Assembly: GCA_002455955.1 (NCBI GenBank) | Contig: DKLZ01000069.1 | Span: forward strand, 23,721-38,990 | DNA: 15,270 nucleotides | Source: Dehalococcoidia bacterium UBA6627 | GTDB lineage: Bacteria > Chloroflexota > Dehalococcoidia > UBA2979 | Reading direction: 5' to 3' | In this document: positions 7,251 through 14,427 of the stretch, one piece after another | How the letters are laid out: each line of letters starts with the position of its first letter | Position numbering within the stretch: position 1 is the first letter of the stretch | Made by a program: the position numbers and the translations under genes | The notes under the pieces: model-generated | What the model saw: only the letters and a program-made list of their open reading frames with translations | What the model was told of the DNA's origin: nothing | The model's database searches: none

Positions 7251-8234
7251 ATGGCAACAGACTTCTACAGAGTGCTTGGTATTAGACGTGACGCCTCTGA
7301 TAAAGAGATCAAAGCGGCATTTCGAAAACTTGCGCGCGAATACCATCCTGACGTGAATCCAGGAGATGCTCAAGCTGAAGAGCGATTTAAGGAAATATCT
7401 CAGGCCCACGAGGTTCTCGGTGACACCAAGAATCGTCGCGCATACGACAAATATGGTGACCAATGGCAACACGCTGATCAAATCGAGAAACAGCACCGCC
7501 AAGCTGGCACCGGTTTCGCCGGATTTTCAAGAGCCGGAGGATTTCCAGGTAGCGACGGCCAAACTTTCACATTCGAGGGCGGACTCGGAAACTTGTTTCG
7601 CGGAAATACCGGTGGCTCTGGCCTGGGGGGAAACGACATCTTTAGCAACTTGTTCAATCGTTCGACAGGGCGCCAAAAAGGACAAGATCTCGAACACACT
7701 GTCAACGTATCGCTTCAGGATGCTTACCACGGAGCGAAACGAACTATACAACTCAATACCAGCGAAGGAGCAGGAAGCCGCCTTGAGATCGATATCCCGG
7801 CTGGTGTCAACAACGGACAGCGGATCCGAATTTCGGGGAAGGGTTCTCCTGGCGTAAACGGCGGAGGAGCAGGCGACCTGTTCCTTCTTGTCCGACTGGA
7901 GTCACACGCGCAGTTCCAGCGAGACGGAGACAATCTGCGAGTCGTGATCGATGTTTCTGTACTCGACGCCGTATTGGGTGGCGAAGTGCTGGTCACCTCA
8001 CTAAAGGGAAACTCACTCGTTCTACGCATTCCACCGGACACCCAAGCCGGGAAACTATTCCGCTTGGCCGGGCAAGGTATGCCAAAACAAGGAGGACGAG
8101 GTTTCGGTGACCTGTTAGTCGAGATAAGGATTGTGATCCCCGAACCGTTAACTCAAGAACAACGGAAAATATTCGAAATGTTGCGATCGACAGAAGCAGA
8201 TTCCCAATTGATCCCTGAAGAGAACATCAACTAG
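7251..8234 (+). CDS. dnaJ: Type II DnaJ/CbpA-like co-chaperone (Hsp40)
   Basis: Hsp40 proteins bind unfolded clients and stimulate the ATPase of DnaK. The 327-residue protein opens with a J domain (about 4-70) containing FYRVLGI, KAAFRKLAREYHPD with the essential HPD (32-34), and a final YDKYGDQW. A Gly/Phe-rich linker follows (about 86-140). Two beta-sandwich client-binding domains start near KGQDLEHTVNVSLQDAYHGA (about 143-162) and include DIPAGVNNGQRIRI and the VLGGEV motif. The CxxCxGxG zinc-finger repeats of true DnaJ are missing, so it is the type II (CbpA-like) form. A longer frame starts with GTG at 7194, but that codon lies inside the HspR operator and adds 19 residues foreign to the family. 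The ATG at 7251 is therefore chosen. hspR starts directly after the stop codon. Confidence 0.95.
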   Translation: MATDFYRVLGIRRDASDKEIKAAFRKLAREYHPDVNPGDAQAEERFKEISQAHEVLGDTKNRRAYDKYGDQWQHADQIEKQHRQAGTGFAGFSRAGGFPGSDGQTFTFEGGLGNLFRGNTGGSGLGGNDIFSNLFNRSTGRQKGQDLEHTVNVSLQDAYHGAKRTIQLNTSEGAGSRLEIDIPAGVNNGQRIRISGKGSPGVNGGGAGDLFLLVRLESHAQFQRDGDNLRVVIDVSVLDAVLGGEVLVTSLKGNSLVLRIPPDTQAGKLFRLAGQGMPKQGGRGFGDLLVEIRIVIPEPLTQEQRKIFEMLRSTEADSQLIPEENIN

Positions 8235-8588
8235 ATGCGCAGCGCAGATGAACAGATCCCGCAACACGAACCGGTGTTCCAAATTTCGATCGTCTCGAGA
8301 ATGATCGGGCTCCATCAGCAAACGATCCGCTCGTACGAACGAGTAGGCCTTGTGAAACCATTTCGCACAGGAGGAAACACTCGACTCTACTCGCAAGCAG
8401 ATGTGGAACGGTTACGGACTGTGACAAGACTTGTGAATGATCTAGGTGTGAATTTGGCTGGAGTAGACGTGATTATTCGTATGACTCGGCAGATCGAGGA
8501 ACTCCAACAGCAACTGAAGAAGGTTTCGAAGGAACTACGCTCCGCTGAGAACCGCCTTGAAGTAATCGAAAAAGACTCCACGAGCTAA
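8235..8588 (+). CDS. hspR: MerR-family heat-shock repressor HspR
   Basis: HspR represses heat-shock genes by binding HAIR operators, usually with DnaK as co-repressor; when DnaK is titrated by misfolded protein the operon is released. The 117-residue protein has the MerR winged helix-turn-helix: ISIVSRMIGLHQQTIRSYER (17-36), then GLVKPFRTGGNTRLYSQADVERL (38-60), with the Arg-Leu-Tyr wing. The region LVNDLGVNLAGVDVIIRM (66-83) is the segment that marks HspR within MerR proteins. A dimerising coiled coil rich in Gln, Leu and Lys follows (about 84-112). There is no metal- or drug-sensing C-terminal domain. The ATG abuts the dnaJ stop with no spacing, so translation is probably coupled. A matching operator precedes dnaJ, which supports negative autoregulation of the whole operon. 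Confidence 0.93.
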   Translation: MRSADEQIPQHEPVFQISIVSRMIGLHQQTIRSYERVGLVKPFRTGGNTRLYSQADVERLRTVTRLVNDLGVNLAGVDVIIRMTRQIEELQQQLKKVSKELRSAENRLEVIEKDSTS

Positions 8589-8641
8589 CAGAAACAAACA
8601 CTCATCCAACAAAGAGATAAGTAGCCGAGAGTGAATAAGAT

Positions 8642-11104
8642 ATGATGCGACAAGACCGCTTCACCGACCAAGCACAACAGGTACTACAAGCCTCGCAGGA
8701 GATGGTCAGACAAACACGACACTCCCAATGGGACGTCGAACACGTGCTATTTGCACTTGTTCAGCTAGCGGATGGCCTCGCACGCGACGTGCTGCAAAAG
8801 ATGGACATAGATCCTGACAGTCTCGGCCGTGCCGTTAAGGCACAGCTCGAGACTGTACCCAAGCTCGGCAATGACGTCGTACAGATCTACACGACCCCTC
8901 GTGTCGTAGGACTGCTCGAACGTGCTAACGCCGAGGCAGAGCGCCTGCAAGACGAATACGTCGGAGTCGAGCATCTACTCATCGCAATTGCAGACGAACG
9001 TGATGGCGAATCGGCACGAATCCTAGATGAGTTCCAAATCACCAAGGAGCGCCTCTATCAAGCGCTACGCGACGTCAGAGGAACTGCACGTGTGGACTCG
9101 CCGACTGCTGAGTCAAGCTACCAAGCACTGACGAAGTACAGTCGTGACCTGACTGCATTCGCTGAACAGGGCGAACTTGATCCGGTAATCGGACGTGAAG
9201 TCGAAGTAGATCGCCTGATGCAGGTCTTGAATCGACGAACGAAAAACAATCCGGTACTTATCGGTGAAGCGGGTGTAGGCAAGACAGCAATCGTCGAAGG
9301 ATTGGCACTACGCATCATCGCCGGCGAAGTACCTGAACGACTACACGGCAAACGTGTGATGGCACTCGACATGGGCCAGCTACTCGCGGGATCAAAGTTT
9401 CGCGGCGAATTCGAAGAGCGCCTACAAGGGATCATGCGAGAGGTGAAAGATTCTGCGGGTGAGGTAATTCTATTCATCGATGAACTTCATCAGGTCGTAG
9501 GAGCTGGTGGTGCCGATGGTGCAATCGACGCTAGCAACATGATGAAGCCTGCCCTCGCACGTGGAGAATTGCACGTGATTGGCGCAACCACCCTCGATGA
9601 GTATCGGAAACACATCGAGGCTGACCCCGCACTAGAACGACGATTCTCTCCCGTCTACGTCGACGAACCAACCACGGATGACGCTATAGCTATTCTCAGA
9701 GGTATCCGAGCGAAATACGAAGAGCACCATGGTGTCACAATCACTGACGAAGCAATCGACGCTTCGGTGCGACTCAGCACACGTTATCTGACGGAACGGC
9801 AACTACCTGACAAGGCAATCGACTTAATCGACGAAGCAGCTTCACGCCACGTTATCCAGTCGGAATCCATTTCACCTGAACTACGTGAAATGAAGCGGAA
9901 ACTCTCTGAAGTGAACGCGCTCCTAGAAGCCGCAGCTAGTCGCGAAGATTACGAAGAAGCCGCTCAGCAAAAACAGAACATGGTTGAGCTACAAACCAGC
10001 TACGAACAGAAGCGCACCGAGTGGCATTCAGAAAAAGGACTATCAGACAAAGTCGACGAATCCGATATCGCCTCATTAATCGCACAAATGACCGGGATTC
10101 CTGTAGACAAGATGCTCGAAGGCGAAGCAGAAAAACTGCTGCAGATGGAAGATGCACTGCACGAACAAGTTATAGGTCAAGATCGAGCGATCGACGTGCT
10201 ATCCGACGCTATACGACGGGCACGGAGTGGTTTGAAAGACCCACACAGACCAATCGGCTCATTCGTCTTTGTAGGCCCCACTGGTGTCGGTAAAACTCAT
10301 CTGGCAAAGGCTTTGGCTGAGTACATGTTCGATGATCCGGATGCGCTGATTCGCCTAGACATGTCTGAATATCAGGAACGACACACTGTTTCTCGATTGA
10401 TCGGTGCTCCACCCGGATACGTCGGCTTCGATCAGGCAGGTGAACTAACCGAAGCTATTCGACGACGTCCTTATCAAGTTGTGTTGTTTGATGAGATAGA
10501 AAAAGCTCATCACGATGTCTTCAACACCCTGCTTCAAATCATGGATGATGGAAGACTGACTGATTCACACGGCAGAACAGTAGACTTCCGGAACACGGTA
10601 CTAATTCTGACATCGAACCTCGGAACAGGTGAACGGACCGAATCGATTGGATTCCGTCGAGCAAAATCTGATGCTGATCACAGCGAAATAGTTGGTTCGG
10701 TCGAAAGTGCGCTAAAACGCGCTTTCCGACCTGAATTCTTAAATCGTCTCGATGACGTCGTCGTCTTTGAACCGCTAACCGAACTTGAAATCGCAGAAGT
10801 AACAACACTTGCACTCAACGAAGTACGCGAGCGCCTCGGAGAGCGTGGGGTCGACCTCAAAGTTAGTACGACTGCGAAGTCTGAGATCGTACGAGAAGGA
10901 TATGACCCCGAATTCGGTGCAAGACCGCTCCGGCGCGTGATCGAACGACGGATTGAAAATCCTTTAGCAAAGCGAGTGCTCGCCGGAGAATTTGAAATGG
11001 GCGACATCATCGTGGTCGACTTTACTGATGGGATATTTAGCTTCAGTAGCGAGCCAGGTGCTAAGCGATCCAAACCTGTCGAAGCAGAAGTGGTCGAAGT
11101 CTAA
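8642..11104 (+). CDS. clpC: Clp AAA+ unfoldase, ClpC-type (often auto-named ClpB)
   Basis: This double-ring AAA+ ATPase unfolds proteins. The 820-residue chain has a Clp N-domain repeat (about 1-147), NBD1 with Walker A GEAGVGKT (208-215), Walker B VILFIDE (275-281) and ERRF (332-335), then NBD2 with Walker A GPTGVGKT (545-552), Walker B VVLFDE (613-618) and RPEFLNRLD (696-704). Two features separate ClpC from the disaggregase ClpB. The middle domain is short (about 405-470, one coiled-coil wing, with EDYEEAAQQKQ resembling ClpC), whereas ClpB has about 120 residues there. A SIGF loop (668-671) sits where ClpA/ClpC/ClpX carry the ClpP-docking IGF/VGF tripeptide, which ClpB lacks. NBD1 itself reads partly ClpB-like. 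It probably feeds ClpP for degradation. GAGAG at 8627-8631 lies 10 nt before the ATG. It is third in the HspR operon, 53 nt after hspR. Confidence 0.9.
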   Translation: MMRQDRFTDQAQQVLQASQEMVRQTRHSQWDVEHVLFALVQLADGLARDVLQKMDIDPDSLGRAVKAQLETVPKLGNDVVQIYTTPRVVGLLERANAEAERLQDEYVGVEHLLIAIADERDGESARILDEFQITKERLYQALRDVRGTARVDSPTAESSYQALTKYSRDLTAFAEQGELDPVIGREVEVDRLMQVLNRRTKNNPVLIGEAGVGKTAIVEGLALRIIAGEVPERLHGKRVMALDMGQLLAGSKFRGEFEERLQGIMREVKDSAGEVILFIDELHQVVGAGGADGAIDASNMMKPALARGELHVIGATTLDEYRKHIEADPALERRFSPVYVDEPTTDDAIAILRGIRAKYEEHHGVTITDEAIDASVRLSTRYLTERQLPDKAIDLIDEAASRHVIQSESISPELREMKRKLSEVNALLEAAASREDYEEAAQQKQNMVELQTSYEQKRTEWHSEKGLSDKVDESDIASLIAQMTGIPVDKMLEGEAEKLLQMEDALHEQVIGQDRAIDVLSDAIRRARSGLKDPHRPIGSFVFVGPTGVGKTHLAKALAEYMFDDPDALIRLDMSEYQERHTVSRLIGAPPGYVGFDQAGELTEAIRRRPYQVVLFDEIEKAHHDVFNTLLQIMDDGRLTDSHGRTVDFRNTVLILTSNLGTGERTESIGFRRAKSDADHSEIVGSVESALKRAFRPEFLNRLDDVVVFEPLTELEIAEVTTLALNEVRERLGERGVDLKVSTTAKSEIVREGYDPEFGARPLRRVIERRIENPLAKRVLAGEFEMGDIIVVDFTDGIFSFSSEPGAKRSKPVEAEVVEV

Positions 11105-11343
11105 GTAGGTCAAGAATCGCGCCCACGTGAAAAGTGCTCGATGAGAGCCTCATTTACGTGTCACCAGCATCTCAATTCTGCTGAGACTCCATACAACCCA
11201 TTAGCGTCAAAACTACAACGAGACCGCACAAGTGAAGGCAATACAGCTCATGTATCAAGGAAATAAGTTCGATACTGTTGTTGTTCAACCTAGCTCGATC
11301 CTATGGGCGCACGTATGATCGCATCCGTGTCCTTGGATTTTGT

Positions 11344-11355
11344 GTCGTATACGAC
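11344..11355. promoter_or_regulatory. 12-bp perfect palindrome GTCGTATACGAC, possible operator
   Basis: The sequence GTCGTATACGAC equals its own reverse complement. It lies between a possible -10 (TATGAT, 11314-11319) and the ribosome site of the 11388 gene, so a dimeric repressor bound here would block transcription. No regulator is identified; the function is inferred from symmetry and position alone. Confidence 0.3.
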
Positions 11356-11375
11356 CGCAAATCCGACCGCTTGCC

Positions 11376-11381
11376 AGGAGG
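11376..11381 (+). promoter_or_regulatory. Ribosome binding site deciding the 11388 start
   Basis: AGGAGG, a full anti-16S match, stands 6 nt before GTG at 11388. This rules against the longer in-frame reading that begins at 11340. Confidence 0.75.
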
Positions 11382-11387
11382 AAAACC

Positions 11388-11768
11388 GTGGTCGATATAG
11401 CCACTGAGACCGATCTGACGTACCAGTACGACGAAGAGACAAAGATCATGACGGTAGGATTCGGTGACCTTTACCTTGTCTCGACTGAAGGCATAGACAC
11501 ATTCGCACTGAATCTGAACGGGTGGAACCGACCTCCCCCGTTCTACCTAAGCATCGACGGACGCAAATTCGCGATGCAGCCATCAAATACTCACCTAGTC
11601 ACGGGCTATGGCGCCGAGCTACCGCAGTGGATCGAAGCTGAAAACGACGCAGGTCGTTTAACGGTCCTCGTGGAGCGTGATGGGCGCTTCGTGATCTACA
11701 GCCATGACCCAGAAGCTGAAGTAGACGTTGACGACGAAGCAGACGTTGACGACGAATCGACAGACTAG
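11388..11768 (+). CDS. Small protein of unknown function with acidic C-terminal tail
   Basis: I do not recognise this 126-residue protein. It has no signal peptide or membrane segment. Its body alternates short beta-like stretches (YQYDEETKIMTVGFGDLYLV, PPFYLSIDGRKFAM, GRLTVLVERDGRFVIYSHD), suggesting a small all-beta domain. It ends in an acidic tail (about 108-126) in which V-D-V-D-D-E-A and D-V-D-D-E-S repeat. The GTG start is supported by a strong AGGAGG (11376-11381) with 6-nt spacing. The frame is open to 11340 upstream, but that part reads through the palindrome and gives a Pro/Arg-rich peptide with no ribosome site. The gene stands alone behind its own upstream region and converges with rimI, the stops being 20 nt apart. 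Confidence 0.7.
   Translation: MVDIATETDLTYQYDEETKIMTVGFGDLYLVSTEGIDTFALNLNGWNRPPPFYLSIDGRKFAMQPSNTHLVTGYGAELPQWIEAENDAGRLTVLVERDGRFVIYSHDPEAEVDVDDEADVDDESTD
11723..11756 (+). repeat. Tandem direct repeat, 16-bp copies with 18-bp period, in acidic tail
   Basis: AGACGTTGACGACGAA occurs at 11723-11738 and again, identical, at 11741-11756. The period is six codons, and each unit encodes the acidic D-V-D-D-E run of the tail. The nucleotide identity suggests a recent duplication by slippage. Confidence 0.85.
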
Positions 11769-11788
11769 ACTAGACGAACCTCTGAAGC

Positions 11789-12304
11789 TCAGTTTCTGTA
11801 ATGTCGGGCTAGTTCCACGATCAATATCTGTTGATCATGATCTACCAACGGCGGCGTCTGCATAACCACTGCATCTTCACCATCGTCGCGATAGTACCCG
11901 CGTAACCGCCCTAACCGACGGAAACCGAAACGCTCATAAAGCGTCTGGGCATTGGTATTCGATTCACGAACTTCGAGCACGATACTCGACATCTCTGCTT
12001 GCCTCGCAAGATCGAAACAGCTCAGAAGTAGCTGCGTCGCAAACCCACAACGCTGGTAAAGGGGATCAACAGCAATTGTCACCAGGTGCAGTTGGTCGCG
12101 CATGAACCAAACCCCAGCGAAGCCCACAACACCTTTATCTGTTACTTCGATCACCAGATAATCGGAGAAACCGTTAATGAGCTCATCTTCGAGCTTGCGA
12201 CGCGACCATGCGTCACTACCGTATGCTGCTTTCTCGATCGTACGCACCATAGGAAGATCGGCATCGACCATCGGACGGACCGTGCCAACAAGAGACCTCG
12301 TCAC
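11789..12304 (-). CDS. rimI: Ribosomal-protein-alanine N-acetyltransferase (RimI-like GNAT)
   Basis: GNAT enzymes move an acetyl group from acetyl-CoA to an amine; RimI acetylates the N-terminal Ala of ribosomal protein S18 and possibly other proteins. The 171-residue protein begins VRPMVDADLPMVRTIEKAAYG (9-29), typical of RimI. The acetyl-CoA loop follows the strand LHLVTIAVDPLYQRCGFATQLL (72-93). The Q-R-x-G-x-A core is present, although Cys86 stands where Gly or Arg is usual. SNTNAQTLYERFGFRRLGRLRGYY (115-138) supplies the conserved Asn and the Tyr commonly used as general acid. A roughly 20-residue C-terminal extension follows the usual end of the domain. The start is GTG with a modest AAGG upstream, so it is less certain than the rest. 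In many bacteria rimI sits with tsaB/tsaD; those partners are absent here. Confidence 0.88.
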   Translation of the reverse strand: MTRSLVGTVRPMVDADLPMVRTIEKAAYGSDAWSRRKLEDELINGFSDYLVIEVTDKGVVGFAGVWFMRDQLHLVTIAVDPLYQRCGFATQLLLSCFDLARQAEMSSIVLEVRESNTNAQTLYERFGFRRLGRLRGYYRDDGEDAVVMQTPPLVDHDQQILIVELARHYRN

Positions 12305-12670
12305 CTTAGCCTACCTTGAACCCTCGTGGCCAAAATGTTGCGCAACCCAAATCGTTATAGAGGGATCAAAGTCAAAGTAGCATGTTCCCACGAGGTCTTG
12401 TTCTAGGACGCAGTTTTCTGTCGTCATATCGCCAGAAGATCAATAAAGCCTGCTGTGTTGTGATAGCGGCTGACTATTATCAAATCCCACGCGCGACAAA
12501 AAGTATTGCTTGGACAAGTTGCTCAGAATGATAGTTGACACGAGAACATCACCGACGTGGCATATACAATCCTGCGGATCATACTACCTACATCCCAACA
12601 CTATTTTCTTCGACTACGAACGTTCGTTCTGTAATACTCAAAATCGTAGGTTTGTATCAGGAGGCCGCAC
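12305..12670. other. Divergent intergenic region between rimI and ruvB
   Basis: This 366-nt region separates rimI (minus) from ruvB (plus) and should hold both promoters. Its right edge carries the LexA-like box and ruvB ribosome site described separately. A perfect TTGACA at 12535-12540 has no good -10 at 16-18 nt; the nearest AT-rich box (TATACA, 12563-12568) is 22 nt away. No RNA gene or protein is apparent. Long frames crossing it either lack ribosome sites or overlap ruvB in another frame. Confidence 0.5.
12617..12630. promoter_or_regulatory. LexA-type SOS box (CGAAC-N4-GTTCT) in the ruvB promoter
   Basis: CGAAC (12617-12621), four bases, then GTTCT (12626-12630) gives the GAAC-N4-GTTC core of the LexA box used in Gram-positive bacteria and, as I recall, in Chloroflexota. 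It sits directly upstream of a possible -10 (TAATAC, 12632-12637), so bound LexA would occlude RNA polymerase. ruvB is a classic SOS gene, which supports the call. Confidence 0.7.
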
Positions 12671-13720
12671 ATGGCGGACCGTGAAGGGCCACTTACACCG
12701 GCACAGACCGAGGACGATGTCCCCGAAGCAACCCTGCGCCCGCGACGACTCGAGGAATACTTCGGACAGGAACGGATTAAAGAGAATCTTCGAATTGCTA
12801 TCGAAGCTGCACGTGGCCGAGGTGACTCTCTTGATCACGTCCTCTTACATGGCCCACCAGGGCTAGGCAAGACAACGCTAGCCATGATCCTCGCATCGGA
12901 GATGGGGGTATCAATCAGAATTACCTCCGGCCCTGCTATCGAACGTGCAGGAGACCTTGCCTCATTGCTTACAAGTCTGCAGCAAGGAGACATGCTGTTC
13001 ATTGACGAGATACACCGTCTACCAATAGCCGTCGAAGAGGTCTTATACCCTGCAATGGAAGATTTCTCCGTGGACATCATCCTCGGAAAGGGTCCAAAGG
13101 CTCGCGATGTTCGACTGAAGCTGAACCGGTTCACATTAGTCGGTGCGACAACTCGCTATGCGCGTGTGTCTCAACCTCTGCGTGACCGCTTCGGCACTTC
13201 GTTCCGTCTGGAGTTCTACGACGAAGAAGCGCTGAGTGAAATCGTTCGTCGATCGGCTTCAGTACTGCGTTGCTCAATCGATGAAAGTGGTGTCACTCAG
13301 ATTGCTAACCGATCGCGAGGTACTGCCAGAATCGCAAACCGGCTATTGAGCCGTGTACGAGACTATGCGGAAGTCAGAGCCGATGGAATTATTACGGCTC
13401 CCGTTGCAGATGCTGCCCTCGCTCAGCTGGATATAGACTCTCTTGGCCTCGATCAAATGGACCGCACATTGATGAGCGCAATGGCAGAACGATTCGACGG
13501 CGGTCCAGTTGGCCTCGAAACACTCGCTGCCGCAATTTCCGAAGAGTCCGACACCATTATGGATGTCTATGAACCTTACCTCCTAAAACTTGGCTTTCTC
13601 ACACGAACCCCACGGGGGCGTGTTTTAACGTCAATGGGCTATTCACATCTTGGGATCGATCCTGAAACACGGGTTGCACAAACTCCGCTATTTGGAATCA
13701 GTGCGGCAGATCCATCATGA
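12671..13720 (+). CDS. ruvB: Holliday junction branch migration ATPase RuvB
   Basis: RuvB forms a hexameric ring that pulls DNA through the RuvA-bound Holliday junction during recombinational repair. The 349-residue protein is full length. After a short N-terminal tail it shows LRPRRLEEYFGQ (22-33), Walker A GPPGLGKT (61-68), SGPAIERAGDLA (86-97), Walker B LFIDEIHRL (109-117), sensor 1 GATTR (158-162), the arginine-finger segment PLRDRFG (169-175), sensor 2 GTARIANRLL (217-226), and the winged-helix DNA-binding C-domain ending TPRGRVLT (313-320). After GATTR the usual A-G-L-L-S reads Y-A-R-V-S, a mild divergence. AGGAGG at 12659-12664 lies 6 nt before the ATG. ruvA and ruvC, often adjacent, are not in the window, and the gene appears to be transcribed alone behind a LexA-like box, fitting SOS induction. 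Confidence 0.98.
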   Translation: MADREGPLTPAQTEDDVPEATLRPRRLEEYFGQERIKENLRIAIEAARGRGDSLDHVLLHGPPGLGKTTLAMILASEMGVSIRITSGPAIERAGDLASLLTSLQQGDMLFIDEIHRLPIAVEEVLYPAMEDFSVDIILGKGPKARDVRLKLNRFTLVGATTRYARVSQPLRDRFGTSFRLEFYDEEALSEIVRRSASVLRCSIDESGVTQIANRSRGTARIANRLLSRVRDYAEVRADGIITAPVADAALAQLDIDSLGLDQMDRTLMSAMAERFDGGPVGLETLAAAISEESDTIMDVYEPYLLKLGFLTRTPRGRVLTSMGYSHLGIDPETRVAQTPLFGISAADPS

Positions 13721-13778
13721 GCAACCAAACGTATTTCGGCATGGCAAATCTTTTTGAATACGTTACACAGACAGACAA

Positions 13779-13805
13779 GCGCAATGTTCGAAGATACGAA
13801 CGCGC
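13779..13805. terminator. Hairpin between convergent ruvB and thioesterase genes
   Basis: GTTCG (13786-13790) pairs with CGAAC (13797-13801) around a 6-nt loop, and GCGC (13779-13782) pairs with GCGC (13802-13805), leaving a 3-nt bulge. This nine-pair GC-rich stem lies in the 119-nt gap between convergent genes, where a two-way terminator is expected. There is no T-run on either side, so it is not a standard intrinsic terminator. Confidence 0.45.
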
Positions 13806-13839
13806 TAACGATTCATCTCGTACGCATATCTGACTATGA

Positions 13840-14265
13840 TCAGTTCTTCCGACGTATGATCGTGTAGGTCGCCCGACCAACGGCCACTAGCGACTCGTCC
13901 ATGGCTCGTACTTCAACCTGAACGAAGGCAAACGACCGACTACTGCGCAATACATGAGCGGTTGCTACCACTCGCCCTGTTGCCGCAGCGAGAAACGTGA
14001 CGTTTAAGTCGGTTGTTACCTGCCCATTCCATGTCTCATCATTTGGCTCACGCAGGGTTGCTGTCGCCGCACCCGCCGCCGAATCAATCAACGATCCTAA
14101 TGCCCCACCGTGCATAATCCCCGGCAACCGAGTCCCCAAATCATCCTTCATTTCCAAACTCAAACGCACATGCCCCCGCTCAGCCTCTTCCACTTGGATC
14201 CCAAGCAGCGTCCAATATTTCATGCTCTCTGGGGCTATTAGCTCGAGAAATGATTCGTCGATCAC
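13840..14265 (-). CDS. PaaI-like hotdog-fold acyl-CoA thioesterase
   Basis: PaaI-type hotdog enzymes hydrolyse acyl- or aryl-CoA thioesters. The protein has 141 residues from the chosen start, the usual single-domain length. The motif LPGIMHGGALGSLIDSAAGAA (47-67) contains the HGG turn (52-54) and the Asp61 on the central helix, typical of the family. The strands TTDLNVTFLAAATGRVVATAHVL (84-106) and FAFVQVEVRAMDESLVAVGRATYTI (112-136) complete the fold. The substrate cannot be read from sequence. The frame is open to a GTG at 14328, but no ribosome site precedes it. The GTG at 14265 has GGAGAGG 7 nt upstream, and the protein then begins like its relatives. It lies 162 nt downstream of the ABC exporter gene on the same strand and converges with ruvB. 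Confidence 0.87.
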   Translation of the reverse strand: MIDESFLELIAPESMKYWTLLGIQVEEAERGHVRLSLEMKDDLGTRLPGIMHGGALGSLIDSAAGAATATLREPNDETWNGQVTTDLNVTFLAAATGRVVATAHVLRSSRSFAFVQVEVRAMDESLVAVGRATYTIIRRKN

Positions 14266-14272
14266 TCGCTGG

Positions 14273-14279
14273 CCTCTCC
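14273..14279 (-). promoter_or_regulatory. Ribosome binding site deciding the thioesterase start
   Basis: GGAGAGG on the minus strand lies 7 nt before the GTG at 14265. No comparable site precedes the longer candidate start at 14328, so the shorter protein is preferred. Confidence 0.75.
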
Positions 14280-14427
14280 ATCTCGCATTATTAGTGTGCT
14301 CCCACCTCAACAGATAACCCGTGACCACAATCGATCAAGTGATATTCACCGCTTGAATCGTGGAACATGTAGCTTAATGGGCAATCGATACCAGGTCGCA
14401 GTCCAAAGTCGTCGATCGAATTGTCGC

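Larger units (their letters stand above)
11105..11387. other. Intergenic region with hairpin and 12-bp palindrome
   Basis: This 283-nt gap follows the clp gene. A terminator-like fold spans 11124-11160: an inner perfect stem ATGAG/CTCAT (11141-11145 with 11149-11153, 3-nt loop) inside an outer CACGT/ACGTG pair. No T-run follows, so termination is uncertain. A perfect 12-bp palindrome lies at 11344-11355, 32 nt before the next gene. A TATGAT (11314-11319) could serve as a -10 box for that gene, but no -35 match is visible. I find no convincing gene here. Confidence 0.4.

Noticed and set aside
11250..11318. 22-codon frame with GAAGG upstream in the clp-11388 gap
   Set aside because: The spacing (11 nt) is long, the peptide has no recognisable feature, and such a frame is expected by chance.
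12535..12568. Perfect TTGACA as a ruvB promoter with TATACA downstream
   Set aside because: The spacing is 22 nt, well outside 16-18, and the LexA box fits a promoter nearer to the gene.
12510..12866. 118-residue open frame spanning the rimI-ruvB gap and the ruvB start
   Set aside because: It overlaps about 200 nt of ruvB in another frame, has no ribosome site, and crosses the LexA box and promoter.
14266..14328. Longer thioesterase reading from GTG at 14328
   Set aside because: No ribosome site precedes it, while GGAGAGG is well placed before the GTG at 14265 and the family usually begins near there.
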